A stretch of DNA of 64,000 nt. Source: Mycolicibacterium sp. BiH015. GTDB lineage: Bacteria > Actinomycetota > Actinomycetes > Mycobacteriales > Mycobacteriaceae. Shown here one piece after another: positions 17,242 to 27,600 of this stretch. The stretch spans positions 248,001 to 312,000 of the forward strand of contig NZ_JAQGCZ010000002.1 in assembly GCF_027706845.1 (NCBI RefSeq), given 5' to 3'. The number at the start of each line of letters is the position of its first letter. Within the stretch, counting starts at the first letter, position 1. Both the position numbers and the translations under genes were made by a program. A model generated the notes under the pieces. The model had not been told where the DNA came from and made no database searches. It saw only the letters and a program-made list of their open reading frames with translations.

Positions 17242-19290
17242 ATGACCGCGGCCGGCCCGGAGAGCGCACCTCGACGGACGGGATCGCTTCAGCCGGTGGA
17301 GCTCGCGCAGGCCGCTGTGATGGCGGCGCTGTGCGCGGCCATCGCCATCATTGCGGTCGTCGTACCGTTCGCCGCCGGCCTCTCACTGCTCGGGACCGTT
17401 CCGATGGGGCTGCTCGCCTACCGCTATCGGCTGCGGGTCCTGTTGGCCGCGACCGTCGCGGGCGGTCTGGTCGCCTTCCTCATCGCCGGTATGGGCGGTT
17501 TCATGACGGTCATCAACTGCGCCTACATCGGTGGTCTCACCGGCATCGTGAAGCGCCGCGGGCGCGGCACGCCGACCGTCCTGGCCTGCGCCCTCGTCGC
17601 AGGTGCATTGTTCGGGCTGGCGATCGTCGCCGCGCTCGCGGTGTTGAGCCGCCTGCGCAACCTCATCTTCGAATCCATGACGGCGAACATCACCGGCCTG
17701 GCCGCCGTCATCGAGCGGATCCCCGGCCTGGAACCGTTCGCCGAACGCCTCACCAGGGACTTCGCGACCGCGCTGCACTATTGGCCCTTCGTCTTCTTCG
17801 CCTCCGGAATCGTCAGCATCACCTTCGTCAGCCTCGTCGGCTGGTGGGCGCTGTCGCGGGTGATGAAGCGCCTGCTCGGCGTTCCGGACGTGCACAAGCT
17901 GGAGGCATCGACCGACACCGGTGCGATCGCGCCGATTCCGCTCACACTGACCGACGTCCGCTTCCGCTACCCCAATGCCGTCCACGACGCGCTCGGTCCG
18001 GTCTCGCTCGAGGTACGGCCCGGTGAACGCATCGCAGTCACCGGCGCCAACGGCTCCGGCAAGACGACGCTGATGCTGGTGCTGTCCGGCCGCGAACCCA
18101 CGACAGGGACGATCGAGCGTCCCGGTGCTGTCGGGTTGGGCAAACTCGGCGGCACCGCGGTCGTGATGCAGCACCCCGAGAGCCAGGTGCTGGGCACCCG
18201 CGTCGCCGACGACGTCGTGTGGGGTCTGCCGCCGGGCACCGATACCGACGTGGAGCAATTGCTCGGCGAGGTCGGCCTCGACGGGCTGGCAGAACGAGAC
18301 ACCGGTGGACTGTCCGGAGGCGAACTGCAACGCCTCGCCGTCGCCGCGGCACTGGCCCGTGAGCCGTCGCTGCTGATCGCCGACGAGGTGACCAGCATGG
18401 TCGACCAGGACGGGCGCGAGGGGCTGATGACGGTGCTGTCCGGATTGACGAAGCGCCACCGCACCGCACTGGTGCACATCACCCACTACAACGACGAAGC
18501 CGACGTCGCCGACCGCACGGTGGCGCTGGCGGGCCACGGCGCAGCCGCCGACAACACCGAAATGGTTCAGACGGCGGAGGCGCCGCCCGCGACACCGCAG
18601 GCCGACACCCCGCGCGGCGCGCCCGTCCTGGAAGTCAAAGGTGTCGGACACGAGTACGGCAGCGGGACACCGTGGGCGAAGACCGCTTTGGACGGCGTCG
18701 ATTTCGCCGTACACGAGGGTGACGGCGTGTTGATTCACGGTCTCAACGGCTCCGGCAAGTCGACCCTGGCGTGGATCATGGCCGGGCTGACCGTGCCGAC
18801 CACCGGGACATGCCTGCTCGACGGAAAGCCGGTGTCCGAACAGGTCGGCGCGGTCGCCATCTCGTTCCAGGCGGCCCGCCTGCAGTTGATGCGCAGCCAC
18901 GTCGCCCACGAAATCGCCTCCGCCGCAGGTTTTTCGGTGCGCGACCGCGACCGGGTCATCGCGGCGCTCGGCAATGTCGGCCTCGATCCCGGGCTGGCCA
19001 TGCGGCGGATCGACCAGCTCAGCGGCGGGCAGATGAGGCGCGTGGTGCTGGCGGGTCTGCTCGCCCGCTCACCCCGCGCACTGATTCTCGACGAACCGTT
19101 GGCCGGGCTCGACGCAGCGTCACAGCGGGGCCTGTTACGCCTGCTGGAGGACCTGCGCCGGCGGACGCGGCTCACCGTCGTCGTCATCTCCCACGACTTC
19201 GCTGGGCTGGAGAATCTGTGCCCGCGCATCCTGCACCTGGAGAACGGGGTACTGGCGACGGCACCGACGGCGGCCGGGGGAATGGCATGA
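17242..19290 (+). CDS. ECF-type transporter: membrane domain fused to two ABC ATPases
   Basis: The 682-residue protein joins an N-terminal hydrophobic domain of five to six helices (about 15-205, DUF2232/S-component-like) to two complete ABC ATPase domains. The first has Walker [10 protein letters not shown] (about 269) and signature [12 protein letters not shown]; the second has [10 protein letters not shown] (about 500) and [13 protein letters not shown] with Walker [10 protein letters not shown]. The first domain's Walker B reads LLIADEVTS. The architecture matches Rv2326c. With the EcfT-like partner downstream it should form an ATP-driven importer for a micronutrient that cannot be deduced here. 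The ATG at 17242 removes a 20-residue non-conserved lead. Confidence 0.9.
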   Translation: MTAAGPESAPRRTGSLQPVELAQAAVMAALCAAIAIIAVVVPFAAGLSLLGTVPMGLLAYRYRLRVLLAATVAGGLVAFLIAGMGGFMTVINCAYIGGLTGIVKRRGRGTPTVLACALVAGALFGLAIVAALAVLSRLRNLIFESMTANITGLAAVIERIPGLEPFAERLTRDFATALHYWPFVFFASGIVSITFVSLVGWWALSRVMKRLLGVPDVHKLEASTDTGAIAPIPLTLTDVRFRYPNAVHDALGPVSLEVRPGERIAVTGANGSGKTTLMLVLSGREPTTGTIERPGAVGLGKLGGTAVVMQHPESQVLGTRVADDVVWGLPPGTDTDVEQLLGEVGLDGLAERDTGGLSGGELQRLAVAAALAREPSLLIADEVTSMVDQDGREGLMTVLSGLTKRHRTALVHITHYNDEADVADRTVALAGHGAAADNTEMVQTAEAPPATPQADTPRGAPVLEVKGVGHEYGSGTPWAKTALDGVDFAVHEGDGVLIHGLNGSGKSTLAWIMAGLTVPTTGTCLLDGKPVSEQVGAVAISFQAARLQLMRSHVAHEIASAAGFSVRDRDRVIAALGNVGLDPGLAMRRIDQLSGGQMRRVVLAGLLARSPRALILDEPLAGLDAASQRGLLRLLEDLRRRTRLTVVVISHDFAGLENLCPRILHLENGVLATAPTAAGGMA

Positions 19291-20135
19291 CCGCTCCCGC
19301 GAAACCGCGCAAACCCCGCAGGCAGGTGGTGCTGCTGCGGCCGGTGCCGGGGCGTACCGCGATCCACGAACTGTGGGCGGGCTCCAAGTTGCTCATCGTG
19401 GCGGGAATCGGTGTGCTGCTGACCTTCTACCCGGGCTGGGTGCCGATCGGCGCCGTGGCGCTGCTGGTCTTCATCGCTGCGAGGATCGCGCGGATACCGC
19501 GCGGAGTCCTGCCCTCGATCCCGGGTTGGCTGTGGGTGCTACTCCTCCTGGGTGCGGTCACCGCGACGTTCGCAGGCGGAAGCCCCGAGCTCGGCGTGGG
19601 TTCGGTCACCGTCGGTCTCGGCGGACTCCTCAATTTTCTACGCATCACCGCGTTGTCGATCGTGCTGCTGGGACTGGGCGCCATGGTGTCGTGGACGACG
19701 AACGTCGCCGAGGTGGCGCCAGCAGTCGCCAAGCTGGGCCGGCCGTTACGGCCGTTGCGCGTTCCCGTCGACGACTGGGCGGTCGCACTTGCGTTGGCGC
19801 TGAGGGCGTTTCCTATGTTGATCGACGAGTTCAGCACCCTTTACGCTGCGCGCAGACTGCGGCCCCACGACGTCGACGGCGACCGCCGGGCGCGTGGACG
19901 ACGGCTGGCCTCCGAGCTGATCGACCTTCTGTCCGCGGCGATCACGGTCGCGCTGCGCCGCGCCGACGAGATGGGAGATGCGATCACTGCCCGCGGAGGA
20001 GCCGGTCAGATCTCCGCCGTACCGTCAGGACCGAAGCGTCGCGACTGGGTGGCCTTCGCCGTTGTCATCCTCGTGTGCGGGATTGCCCTCGCGCTGGAGC
20101 TGACGATCCTGGGGACGAGCGGAATCCGAAGCTGA
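19287..20135 (+). CDS. ECF transporter transmembrane component (EcfT/CbiQ family)
   Basis: The 282-residue membrane protein has the CbiQ fold: helices around [20 protein letters not shown], then a cytoplasmic coupling region with [20 protein letters not shown] and a [10 protein letters not shown] motif, which docks on the ABC ATPases in this family. The start ATG overlaps the upstream stop (ATGA, 19287-19290), so the two subunits are translated together. It corresponds to Rv2325c. Confidence 0.9.
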   Translation: MTAPAKPRKPRRQVVLLRPVPGRTAIHELWAGSKLLIVAGIGVLLTFYPGWVPIGAVALLVFIAARIARIPRGVLPSIPGWLWVLLLLGAVTATFAGGSPELGVGSVTVGLGGLLNFLRITALSIVLLGLGAMVSWTTNVAEVAPAVAKLGRPLRPLRVPVDDWAVALALALRAFPMLIDEFSTLYAARRLRPHDVDGDRRARGRRLASELIDLLSAAITVALRRADEMGDAITARGGAGQISAVPSGPKRRDWVAFAVVILVCGIALALELTILGTSGIRS

Positions 20136-20151
20136 TCTACATTGTGAAGGC

Positions 20152-21666
20152 GTGACAGCCCGAACGATCGACGCGGACTTCCTTGCGCTGCCGCGTCACG
20201 CCCTCGCCGACGCAGCGCTCACCGCGGCCCGGCAGGCGGGTGCGAGCTACGCCGACCTCCGAATCCATGCCATCACCACCGAGACCGTGCAGTTGCGCGA
20301 CGGCGCGTTGGAGACCGCGGTCACCGACTACGAGATCGGCCTCGCGGTGCGGGTGATCGTCAACGGCACGTGGGGGTTCGCGTCCCACGCCGAGTTGTAC
20401 ACCGGCGCGGCTGCAGACACCGCGCGGCGTGCTGTACGGGTCGCGACCACCTTGGCCCCCCTCAACGCCGAGCACATCGAACTCGCGCCCGAACCCGTCT
20501 ACCGCGAAGTCACCTGGGTGTCCAGCTACCAGATCGACCCGTTCTCGATTGCCACCGGAGACAAGATCGCGGTCCTGGAGGACTACTCGGGCAGGCTGCT
20601 CGCCTCCGATGGCGTGGATCACGTCTCGGCATGGCTGCACACCGCCAAGGAGCAGACGTTCTATGCAGATACGTTCGGCTCGTCGATCACTCAGCAACGG
20701 GTGCGCATACTCCCGCGCCTGGACGCTGTCACCGTCGACGCGGCCGCCGGCTCGTTCGACACGATGAGCACGCTGGCGCCCCCGACCGGTCGTGGCTGGG
20801 AGGCTGTAGTCGGCGACGAAGTCTGGGACTGGGCGGGCGAACTCGCCGAACTGCCGTCGCTGCTGGCCGAGAAAGCCAAGGCCCCCAGTGTTGTTGCCGG
20901 ACCCACCGACCTGGTCATCGACCCCACCAACCTGTGGTTGACCATCCACGAGTCGATCGGGCACGCCACCGAATACGATCGCGCCATCGGCTACGAAGCC
21001 GCCTACGCGGGAACGTCGTTCGCGACGCCGGACAAGTTGGGCCGGATGAAGTACGGGTCGCCGGTGATGAACGTGACGGCCGACCGCACCGTCGCCCACG
21101 GATTGGCCACCGTGGGCTTCGACGATGAAGGGGTGCGGGCGCAGAGCTGGGATCTGGTGCGCGACGGGGTGTTCGTCGGTTACCAACTCGACCGGGTTTT
21201 CGCGCCGCGGCTGGGCGTCGGCCGGTCCAACGGCTGCTCCTACGCCGACTCCGCACACCATGTTCCGATCCAGCGGATGGCCAACGTCTCTCTGCAGCCG
21301 GGACCTGACGACATCAGCACCGACGAGTTGATCAGCCGGGTGACCGACGGTCTGTACATCGTCGGCGACAAGAGTTGGTCGATCGACATGCAGCGCTACA
21401 ACTTCCAGTTCACCGGGCAGCGCTTCTTCCGGATCAAGGACGGCAAGCTCGACGGCCAGGTCCGCGACGTCGCCTACCAGGCGACCACCACCGACTTCTG
21501 GGCGGCGCTGGAAGCCGTTGGCGGACAGTCGACCTGGCGTCTCGGCGGTGCATTCAACTGCGGTAAGGCGCAACCCGGCCAGGTCGCCGCGGTCAGCCAC
21601 GGCTGCCCGTCGGCTCTGTTCCGCGGAATCAATGTCCTGAACACGCGCGAAGAGGGCGGGCGATGA
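20152..21666 (+). CDS. tldD: TldD metalloprotease subunit
   Basis: The 504-residue protein is the catalytic half of the TldD/TldE heterodimer, which degrades or matures small peptides. It carries the HExxxH zinc motif (HESIGHATEYDRA) and the conserved stretch around TADRTVAHGLATVGFDDEG. The GTG at 20152 follows the EcfT stop by 16 bases. The next gene, tldE, overlaps by four bases. Order matches Rv2315c-Rv2314c. No peptide substrate gene is visible nearby. Confidence 0.93.
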   Translation: MTARTIDADFLALPRHALADAALTAARQAGASYADLRIHAITTETVQLRDGALETAVTDYEIGLAVRVIVNGTWGFASHAELYTGAAADTARRAVRVATTLAPLNAEHIELAPEPVYREVTWVSSYQIDPFSIATGDKIAVLEDYSGRLLASDGVDHVSAWLHTAKEQTFYADTFGSSITQQRVRILPRLDAVTVDAAAGSFDTMSTLAPPTGRGWEAVVGDEVWDWAGELAELPSLLAEKAKAPSVVAGPTDLVIDPTNLWLTIHESIGHATEYDRAIGYEAAYAGTSFATPDKLGRMKYGSPVMNVTADRTVAHGLATVGFDDEGVRAQSWDLVRDGVFVGYQLDRVFAPRLGVGRSNGCSYADSAHHVPIQRMANVSLQPGPDDISTDELISRVTDGLYIVGDKSWSIDMQRYNFQFTGQRFFRIKDGKLDGQVRDVAYQATTTDFWAALEAVGGQSTWRLGGAFNCGKAQPGQVAAVSHGCPSALFRGINVLNTREEGGR

Positions 21667-23036
21667 TCGGCGCACAACTGGTGACCGACGTTGCGCTGGC
21701 CGAAGCGCACCGGCTGGGCGGGGCCGACGAGACCATTGTGCTGGTGACCGACCGGGTCGACGCGTCACTGCGGTGGGCCAACAACACGATGACCACCAAC
21801 GGCGAATCCACCGGTCGCACCACCACGGTCATTTCGATTGTGCGGCGCAACGATGACGCCCATGTCGGGTCGGTGCGTTCCAGCGCGGTCGACCCGGCCG
21901 TCATCACCGATCTGGTAGCGGCGTCCCAGAAGGCTGCCGCAGCCGCACCGCCGGCGCGCGACAATGCTCCGGCGCTGCCGGGTGGTGACGCCCCGCCGGA
22001 CTGGGACGACGCGATTCCGCGCACCGGCGCCGAGGCGTTCGGCGGGGTTGCGAACTCGTTGACCCGTGGTTTCCGCGGCGGGGACACGCTGTTCGGTTAC
22101 GCGCGGCACATTCTCGAGACGACGTTCGTCGCGACCTCGTCGGGCTTGCGCCGCCGGTTCACCCAGCCGAACGGTTCGGTGGAGATCAACGCCAAGCGCA
22201 ATGGCGCCAGCGCGTGGGTCGGCGTGAGCACACCCGACTTCGTCGACGTGCCAACGGATTCGATGCTCGACGAGCTGGGCACGCGGCTGTCGTGGGCTGC
22301 CCGCACCGTCGAGCTGCCGGCCGGACGGTACGAGACGATCATGCCGCCGTCCACCGTGGCCGACATGATGATCTACCTGACGTGGACGATGGGCGGGCGG
22401 GGCGCTCAGGAAGGCCGTACCGCGCTGGCGGCTCCGGGCGGCGGCACCAGGGTGGGGGAGAAGCTGACGTCGCTGCCGTTGACGCTCTACTCGGATCCCT
22501 CTGCGCCGGGTCTGGAATGCACGCCGTTCGTGACGGCCACGAGCTCCTCGGAGCGGTCCTCGGTGTTCGACAACGGCTTGCCGATCGAGCGACTCGACTG
22601 GATCCGTGACGGCGTCATCAATGCACTGGCATATCCGCGTGCGGCGGCCGCGGAATTCGGCGCGCCGGTCGCGGTCGGTGCGGACAACCTGCTGATGACC
22701 GGTGGCACGGCCAGCCTGCCGGAGATGATCGCAAGCACCGAGCGTGGGCTGCTGCTGTCCACGCTGTGGTACATCCGCGAGGTCGACCCGTCGGTGCTGC
22801 TGTTGACAGGCCTGACGCGCGACGGGGTCTACCTGGTCGAGGACGGTCAGGTCACGGCCGCGGTCAACAACTTCCGGTTCAACGAGAGCCCGCTGGACCT
22901 GCTGCGGCGCGCGAGCGAAGCCGGTGTCAGCGAGGTGACTCTGCCCCGGGAGTGGGGCGACTGGGCGACGCGCGCGAAGATGCCGTCGCTGCGAATACCG
23001 GACTTCCACATGTCTTCGGTGAGTCAGGCGCAATAA
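21663..23036 (+). CDS. tldE: TldE (PmbA-like) partner subunit
   Basis: The 457-residue protein is homologous in fold to TldD but lacks the HExxxH motif, as expected for the TldE/PmbA partner that helps thread unfolded peptide substrate into TldD. Typical segments are DASLRWANNTMTTNGESTGR near the N-terminus and the C-terminal NNFRFNESPLDLLRRA. The ATGA overlap at 21663-21666 couples it to tldD, giving equal subunit amounts. Confidence 0.92.
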   Translation: MIGAQLVTDVALAEAHRLGGADETIVLVTDRVDASLRWANNTMTTNGESTGRTTTVISIVRRNDDAHVGSVRSSAVDPAVITDLVAASQKAAAAAPPARDNAPALPGGDAPPDWDDAIPRTGAEAFGGVANSLTRGFRGGDTLFGYARHILETTFVATSSGLRRRFTQPNGSVEINAKRNGASAWVGVSTPDFVDVPTDSMLDELGTRLSWAARTVELPAGRYETIMPPSTVADMMIYLTWTMGGRGAQEGRTALAAPGGGTRVGEKLTSLPLTLYSDPSAPGLECTPFVTATSSSERSSVFDNGLPIERLDWIRDGVINALAYPRAAAAEFGAPVAVGADNLLMTGGTASLPEMIASTERGLLLSTLWYIREVDPSVLLLTGLTRDGVYLVEDGQVTAAVNNFRFNESPLDLLRRASEAGVSEVTLPREWGDWATRAKMPSLRIPDFHMSSVSQAQ

Positions 23037-23043
23037 TCACTGG

Positions 23044-23883
23044 ATGACTGATGAGCTGTCCAAACGGCTGGCGCGGCTGGTCACGCTGTCCTCGGGGGAC
23101 GACCGGGCCGATACGTTGATCCGGCTGACGTGCGGACGGACGCTGTCGCTACCGCCGTTGCCGTCGCCCACGGACGTCCCCGAAGGCCGTACCGACGAGG
23201 ACGCCGTCCTGGTGGCGTTCGCCGAGCAGTTCGCGGTCGACGTCACGGGGATCGGGGACAATCAGCGGGCGCGTTTTGTGGAAGTGTTCGGCGACAACGC
23301 TTATCGGGTTGTCGTGGCCATCTTCATCGCGGACTTCGTCCCGAGAGTCTGGGCAGGATGCGAGGCCCTTGGGCTCGGTAAGCCGGGGTTCGCACCCGAG
23401 GTCGAGATCGACCGCGAGACTGATCCCGTAGGCAAGCTGCTGGGCGGGTTCGTGCCGGCGGTGGCGCGCCTGCATGACGTGGATGCGGTGACGACCGAGG
23501 TGGTGCGGTTGCGTGGCGCTGAAGCGCACAACTGCAGACTGTGCAAGTCGCTGCGAGAAGTGCATGCGCTCGGCGCGGGCGGCTCGGAGGACATGTACCA
23601 GCAGATCGCCGACTTCGAATCGGCGGCCGATCTGACCGAGGCGCACAAGGCGGCGCTGCGCTATGTCGACGCGCTGGTGTGGACGCCGTCGCGGATTGAC
23701 GCCGATGTCGCCGGCGGGATGCGCAAGCACTTCTCGGAGAAGCAGATGTTCGAGATCACCATGGACATCATGCGGAATTCCTGCAACAAGATCGCGGTGT
23801 CGATGGCCGCCGACGCGCCGCGGGTGGCCGAGGGCACCGAGCGTTATGAGGTCGACGAGCAGGGGCAGACCATATTCGCCTGA
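23044..23883 (+). CDS. AhpD-like/carboxymuconolactone decarboxylase-family protein
   Basis: The 279-residue all-helical protein has a redox-type C-x2-C motif followed by a histidine (EAHNCRLCKSLREVH, about 159-173), the active site pattern of AhpD-like peroxidases. The remainder shows typical helical pairs (FADDVPRVWAGC-like region and MFEITMDIMRNSCNKIAVSM). It starts seven bases after tldE, so it probably belongs to the same transcript. Whether it is a real peroxidase partner or a decarboxylase cannot be told. Confidence 0.75.
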   Translation: MTDELSKRLARLVTLSSGDDRADTLIRLTCGRTLSLPPLPSPTDVPEGRTDEDAVLVAFAEQFAVDVTGIGDNQRARFVEVFGDNAYRVVVAIFIADFVPRVWAGCEALGLGKPGFAPEVEIDRETDPVGKLLGGFVPAVARLHDVDAVTTEVVRLRGAEAHNCRLCKSLREVHALGAGGSEDMYQQIADFESAADLTEAHKAALRYVDALVWTPSRIDADVAGGMRKHFSEKQMFEITMDIMRNSCNKIAVSMAADAPRVAEGTERYEVDEQGQTIFA

Positions 23884-23922
23884 GCGGGCGTGTGCGACCA
23901 TGATGGCCGCGTTCTGCGCATC

Positions 23923-23996
23923 GGGGCGGTAGCTCAGTTGGTTAGAGCCGGGGACTCATAATCCCTTGGTCGCGGGTTCGAGCCCCGCCCGCCCCA
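23923..23996 (+). tRNA. tRNA with CAU anticodon (tRNA-Ile2 favoured over Met)
   Basis: The acceptor GGGGCGG pairs perfectly with CCGCCCC, the D arm is GCTC/GAGC, the anticodon loop CTCATAA carries CAT, and the T arm GCGGG-TTCGAGC-CCCGC is perfect. Discriminator is A and CCA is not encoded. The anticodon arm to variable loop (GACTCATAATC followed by CTTGGTCGC) resembles bacterial tRNA-Ile2, whose C34 is changed to lysidine by TilS. An elongator tRNA-Met is the alternative; it is not an initiator because the acceptor ends are paired. Confidence 0.9.
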
Positions 23997-24002
23997 CTTG
24001 CA

Positions 24003-24076
24003 CAATCCCGCCTGGGCGTCGAGAGTGCGCTCAGGGCGGGTACTGGCAGCAAATTGCGCCCTCACCACACTCTCGG
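24003..24076. terminator. Nested inverted repeats after the tRNA
   Basis: CGAGAGTG (24020-24027) pairs exactly with CACTCTCG (24068-24075), and inside them AGGGCG (24033-24038) pairs with CGCCCT (24057-24062). A CCCGCCTG/CAGGGCGGG pairing competes at the left edge. The element fills the gap between the tRNA and the convergent PPOX gene, so a bidirectional terminator is the simplest reading. Confidence 0.4.
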
Positions 24077-24088
24077 CGGCGCGTAAGG

Positions 24089-24514
24089 CTACACAGCCTT
24101 CGAGTTCACCTGTTGCGGGGTGATGCGGAGTGCGACCCGGGGCTTGCGGCCCCTGGCGAGGATCGCCTCGATGGTCGTGATGATGTGAAACTGGGCGCCG
24201 TACTTGCGGCGAATGAGCTGTTCGGCTTTCGCCACCGCCATGGGTGAATCTTCGACGACGGCCGTGCCCAGCAGTTCGGGATCGACCGGATCGACCTTGC
24301 CCATGCGGCTGGAGCGAATCACCACAATGCGCGGGTCCCGGCGCACCCGCTTGACCTTCCACGCATCGGCCGGTGTCCACGCGACGAGGTCATCCCCGTC
24401 GGAAGCGATCCACATTGCCGAGCCGACCGGTGTCCCGTCCCGCTTGTAGGTCACCAGCGAGACGAACTGAGTCTCGCCGAGTTCCTTCGCCAGCGCCGCC
24501 ACATCCTCTTGCAT
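24089..24514 (-). CDS. PPOX-class F420-dependent oxidoreductase
   Basis: The 141-residue protein has the split-barrel flavin/F420 fold: FVSLVTYKRDGTPVGSAMWI at the first strands, then DDLVAWTPADAWKVKRVRRDPRIVV, the K-R pair of which often contacts the deazaflavin or phosphate. Such proteins are abundant in mycobacteria and bind F420, FMN or biliverdin; the substrate is unknown. ATG at 24514 is the only good start. It is divergent from the propeller gene. Confidence 0.82.
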   Translation of the reverse strand: MQEDVAALAKELGETQFVSLVTYKRDGTPVGSAMWIASDGDDLVAWTPADAWKVKRVRRDPRIVVIRSSRMGKVDPVDPELLGTAVVEDSPMAVAKAEQLIRRKYGAQFHIITTIEAILARGRKPRVALRITPQQVNSKAV

Positions 24515-24683
24515 AGGCCCGACCTTACTGGCGAACCGCGGTCGCGGGTCCGGGCTTCGGACCGACCCCCTGGATGAGGTAGTTGGGGCGCGGCAAACAA
24601 GTAGTCAGTACGCTATCGCTCCCTCGCCGCAGGCAGAAACATTGGCGTCGATCGCTGTCCGCTCTGACAACCGAGGCATCACG

Positions 24684-27600
24684 ATGGCTGCTGGTAGAAC
24701 CTCCCGACGCTCCGACAAGAAACAGGGCGATAGACGCGCGAACAATTCCCGTGCTCGCTGGCTGGGCGCTGGCGCCGTCGCCGCAGGCCTGGGAGTTGCG
24801 CTGGCGACCAGTCAGGGCGTTGCCAACGCCGACACTACCGGCGACGATCACCCCTCGGCCTCCAGCAGTGACGCCACGCCGTCGACCAAGGCGGATTCCG
24901 CGCGGGCGTCGGCGCCTCAAGCAGATGCCGACTCCGCTGAAGCCGACACTGACGAGAGCGCCGACAGCGACATCGGTGAGGAACCGGCTTCAGACCCTGT
25001 CGAATCCACAGACGACGATGAGCCGGACGCCGCGGACGGGACCGAGGTTCCCAGCGATCACGACGAAGCATCGGAGCTGAAAACTGAGGTATCCGATGTG
25101 TTGACAGAACGTCCCGCCAAATGGCGCACAGCAGATGAACGGGCCGCCGAAGATGAGGCAGCGCAACACGATTTGGAATTCGCGTCCACCGAGCAATCGC
25201 CGTCACCGGGGCCGGCGACACCGATCGACGCCGCCGACGCCGGGCCCCGCGTCGCGGAGGTCGTCGCAACGCCTGTGACGTGGCGCGCGATCGTTTCCGA
25301 CGTGCTGACCTGGATCGGTCTGCCGCCGCTCCCCTCGAACTCGCCGATACCGGCGCTGCCTGTGCCTCGGCTGCTGGAGTCGCTCTGGCTGGGTGTCCGG
25401 CAGTCGCTGTATACGTTCAACAATCGCCGCCCGGTCGCCGAGCCGACCGTCGGCGAATCCGACTCAACCACCGGAGTGGTGGTCGGACAACTCAACGCCG
25501 TCGACTACGACGGCGATGCGCTGACCTATGTGCTTACGACACCGCCGACGGAGGGGTCCGTAACCATCGACGCCGCAGGTAATTTCGTCTTCACGCCGAG
25601 TCCCGATCTCAAACAGCGTGGTGGCCAGGACCAATTCGTCGTCACTGTCGACGACAAGACAGGCAACCCACCACATCTCCACGGATTGCTGGACCTGTTC
25701 GGCGTGGTCCCGCCCACCAGGGCGACCATCCGCGTAGAAGTGGATCCCGTCAATGCGGCTCCCACGGCGACGGTTATCTCGATCGGTGAGGCACACCCCC
25801 AGAATGGTGCCATCACCGGCGTCGTCGCCGGTGCGGACGAAGACGGCGACTCCGTCACCTACGCCGTCGGCACGGCTCCGGAGAACGGTGCACTGACTGT
25901 AGATCCCGTGACCGGCGTGTGGACCTACACCCCGGCCTTCGTTGCCCGGGTTCGGGCCGCCGCCCGTCTTGCGCCCACCGAAGACAAACAGGACACATTT
26001 GTTCTGATTGCCACCGACGGCGTTGCCGAGACGGCGGTTCCGGTCACTGTCGCCGTTGTCCCGCCGCACAACACCGTCATTGCGACCATTTCCGTAGGCA
26101 ACCGGCCGACCGACACGGCGGTGACACCTGACGGGGCCTACGTTTACGTACCGGTGTCGAGTGACGACGCCGTGTCGGTCATCGACGCCGCCAGCAACAC
26201 CGTCGTCGCGACCGTCGCGGTCGGAGCCGGACCGCAGGCGGTGGACATCAGTCCGGACGGAAGTCGGGTTTACGTAGTGAACACCACCGACTCGACGGTG
26301 TCGGTGATCGATACAGCCACCAAGACTTCCGTGGATACGATCGTGGTCGAAACATCGCCTCGCGCAATCGCAATCAGCCCCAGCGGTAGCCGGGCCTACG
26401 TGACCAACGGCGGTGACGACAGCGTGTCGGTCATCGATACCGCGACCAACCAGGTGATCGGCACGGTGGCTGTCGGCGCTAACCCGTCCGGGATCGTCGC
26501 CACCCCAGACGGTGCCCGCCTGTACATCGCCAACGAGGACGACGACAGCGTTTCGGTACTCGACACCGCCGCGAACACGCTTCTCACGACCATCGACCTG
26601 GGCCGCGTGATCAGCGACCGGGAAGTCGACGCCGGCCCGCTCGCGATCACGATGAGCCCGGGGGGCGACCAAGTCTACGTAGCGAACTACAGTCTCTACC
26701 CGGAGAATTCGGTATCGGTCATCGACACGGCCACCCATGTCGTCGTCGCAGAGGTGCCGGTCGGGATCTACTACTCGCTTGGTGCTGCTACCAGCACCGA
26801 CGGGGCCTACGCGTATGTCACTACGTTCCCGGACAACACCGTGACGGTGATCGACACCGCCACCGCTCGGCCGATGGCGATCATCGCCGTCGGGAACTGG
26901 CCTGTCGGGCCGTCCGTGAGCCCTGACGGCAGCCACATTTACGTTCCCAACGCAGAGGACGGGACGGTGTCGGTCATCTCCGTTCTGCCGCCCGGTAACT
27001 ACTCCAACAGCGCGCCGACAATCACCAGCGCCATCGACAGCATCGACTTGCAGACCGGGGTGAGCACCGGCAGAGTCACCGCCGCCGACAATGACGACGA
27101 CTACCTGGACCTGCTGCTGGCCGCGCGGCCAGCGAAGGGCACGGTGGTGTTCAACTCGAGCGACGGAACCTGGACCTATACACCGACTTTGGCGACCCGC
27201 CTGCGCGCGGGCTCGTTCGATGCGACCGATGATGACAAGGAAGATACTTTCGTCGTCGTCGCCAGTGACGGCTACCAGGCCACCCCCGTGATCGTCACCG
27301 TGAACGTTTCGCCGCTGCAGATCAACGCGCTCGACACCATCCCGGTAGGCGGCTTCCCTGATGATGTCGCGGTCAGCGGCGATGGTTCACGCGTCTATGT
27401 GACCAACAGCGCACCGTCTGCCGTTTCAGTCATCGACAGCACCTCCCATACGGTCACCGCGGTCGTCCCCGTCGGAAGAGGTGTGAACCGTATTGCCGTG
27501 ACGCCCGACGGTAGCCGCGCCTATGTATCAGACTTCGTCGACGAGGCGGTCTGGGTGGTCGACACCGTCTCCAACACAGTGGGGTCCCGCATTCGGGTGT

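Noticed and set aside
17383..18909. 508-residue frame antisense to the ECF ATPase gene
   Set aside because: It is produced by third-position GC bias opposite a real gene; the translation has no family pattern and the sense frame has complete ABC motifs.
20137..21768. 543-residue frame antisense to tldD
   Set aside because: Arginine- and valine-rich translation without motifs, fully opposite a gene with an HExxxH site.
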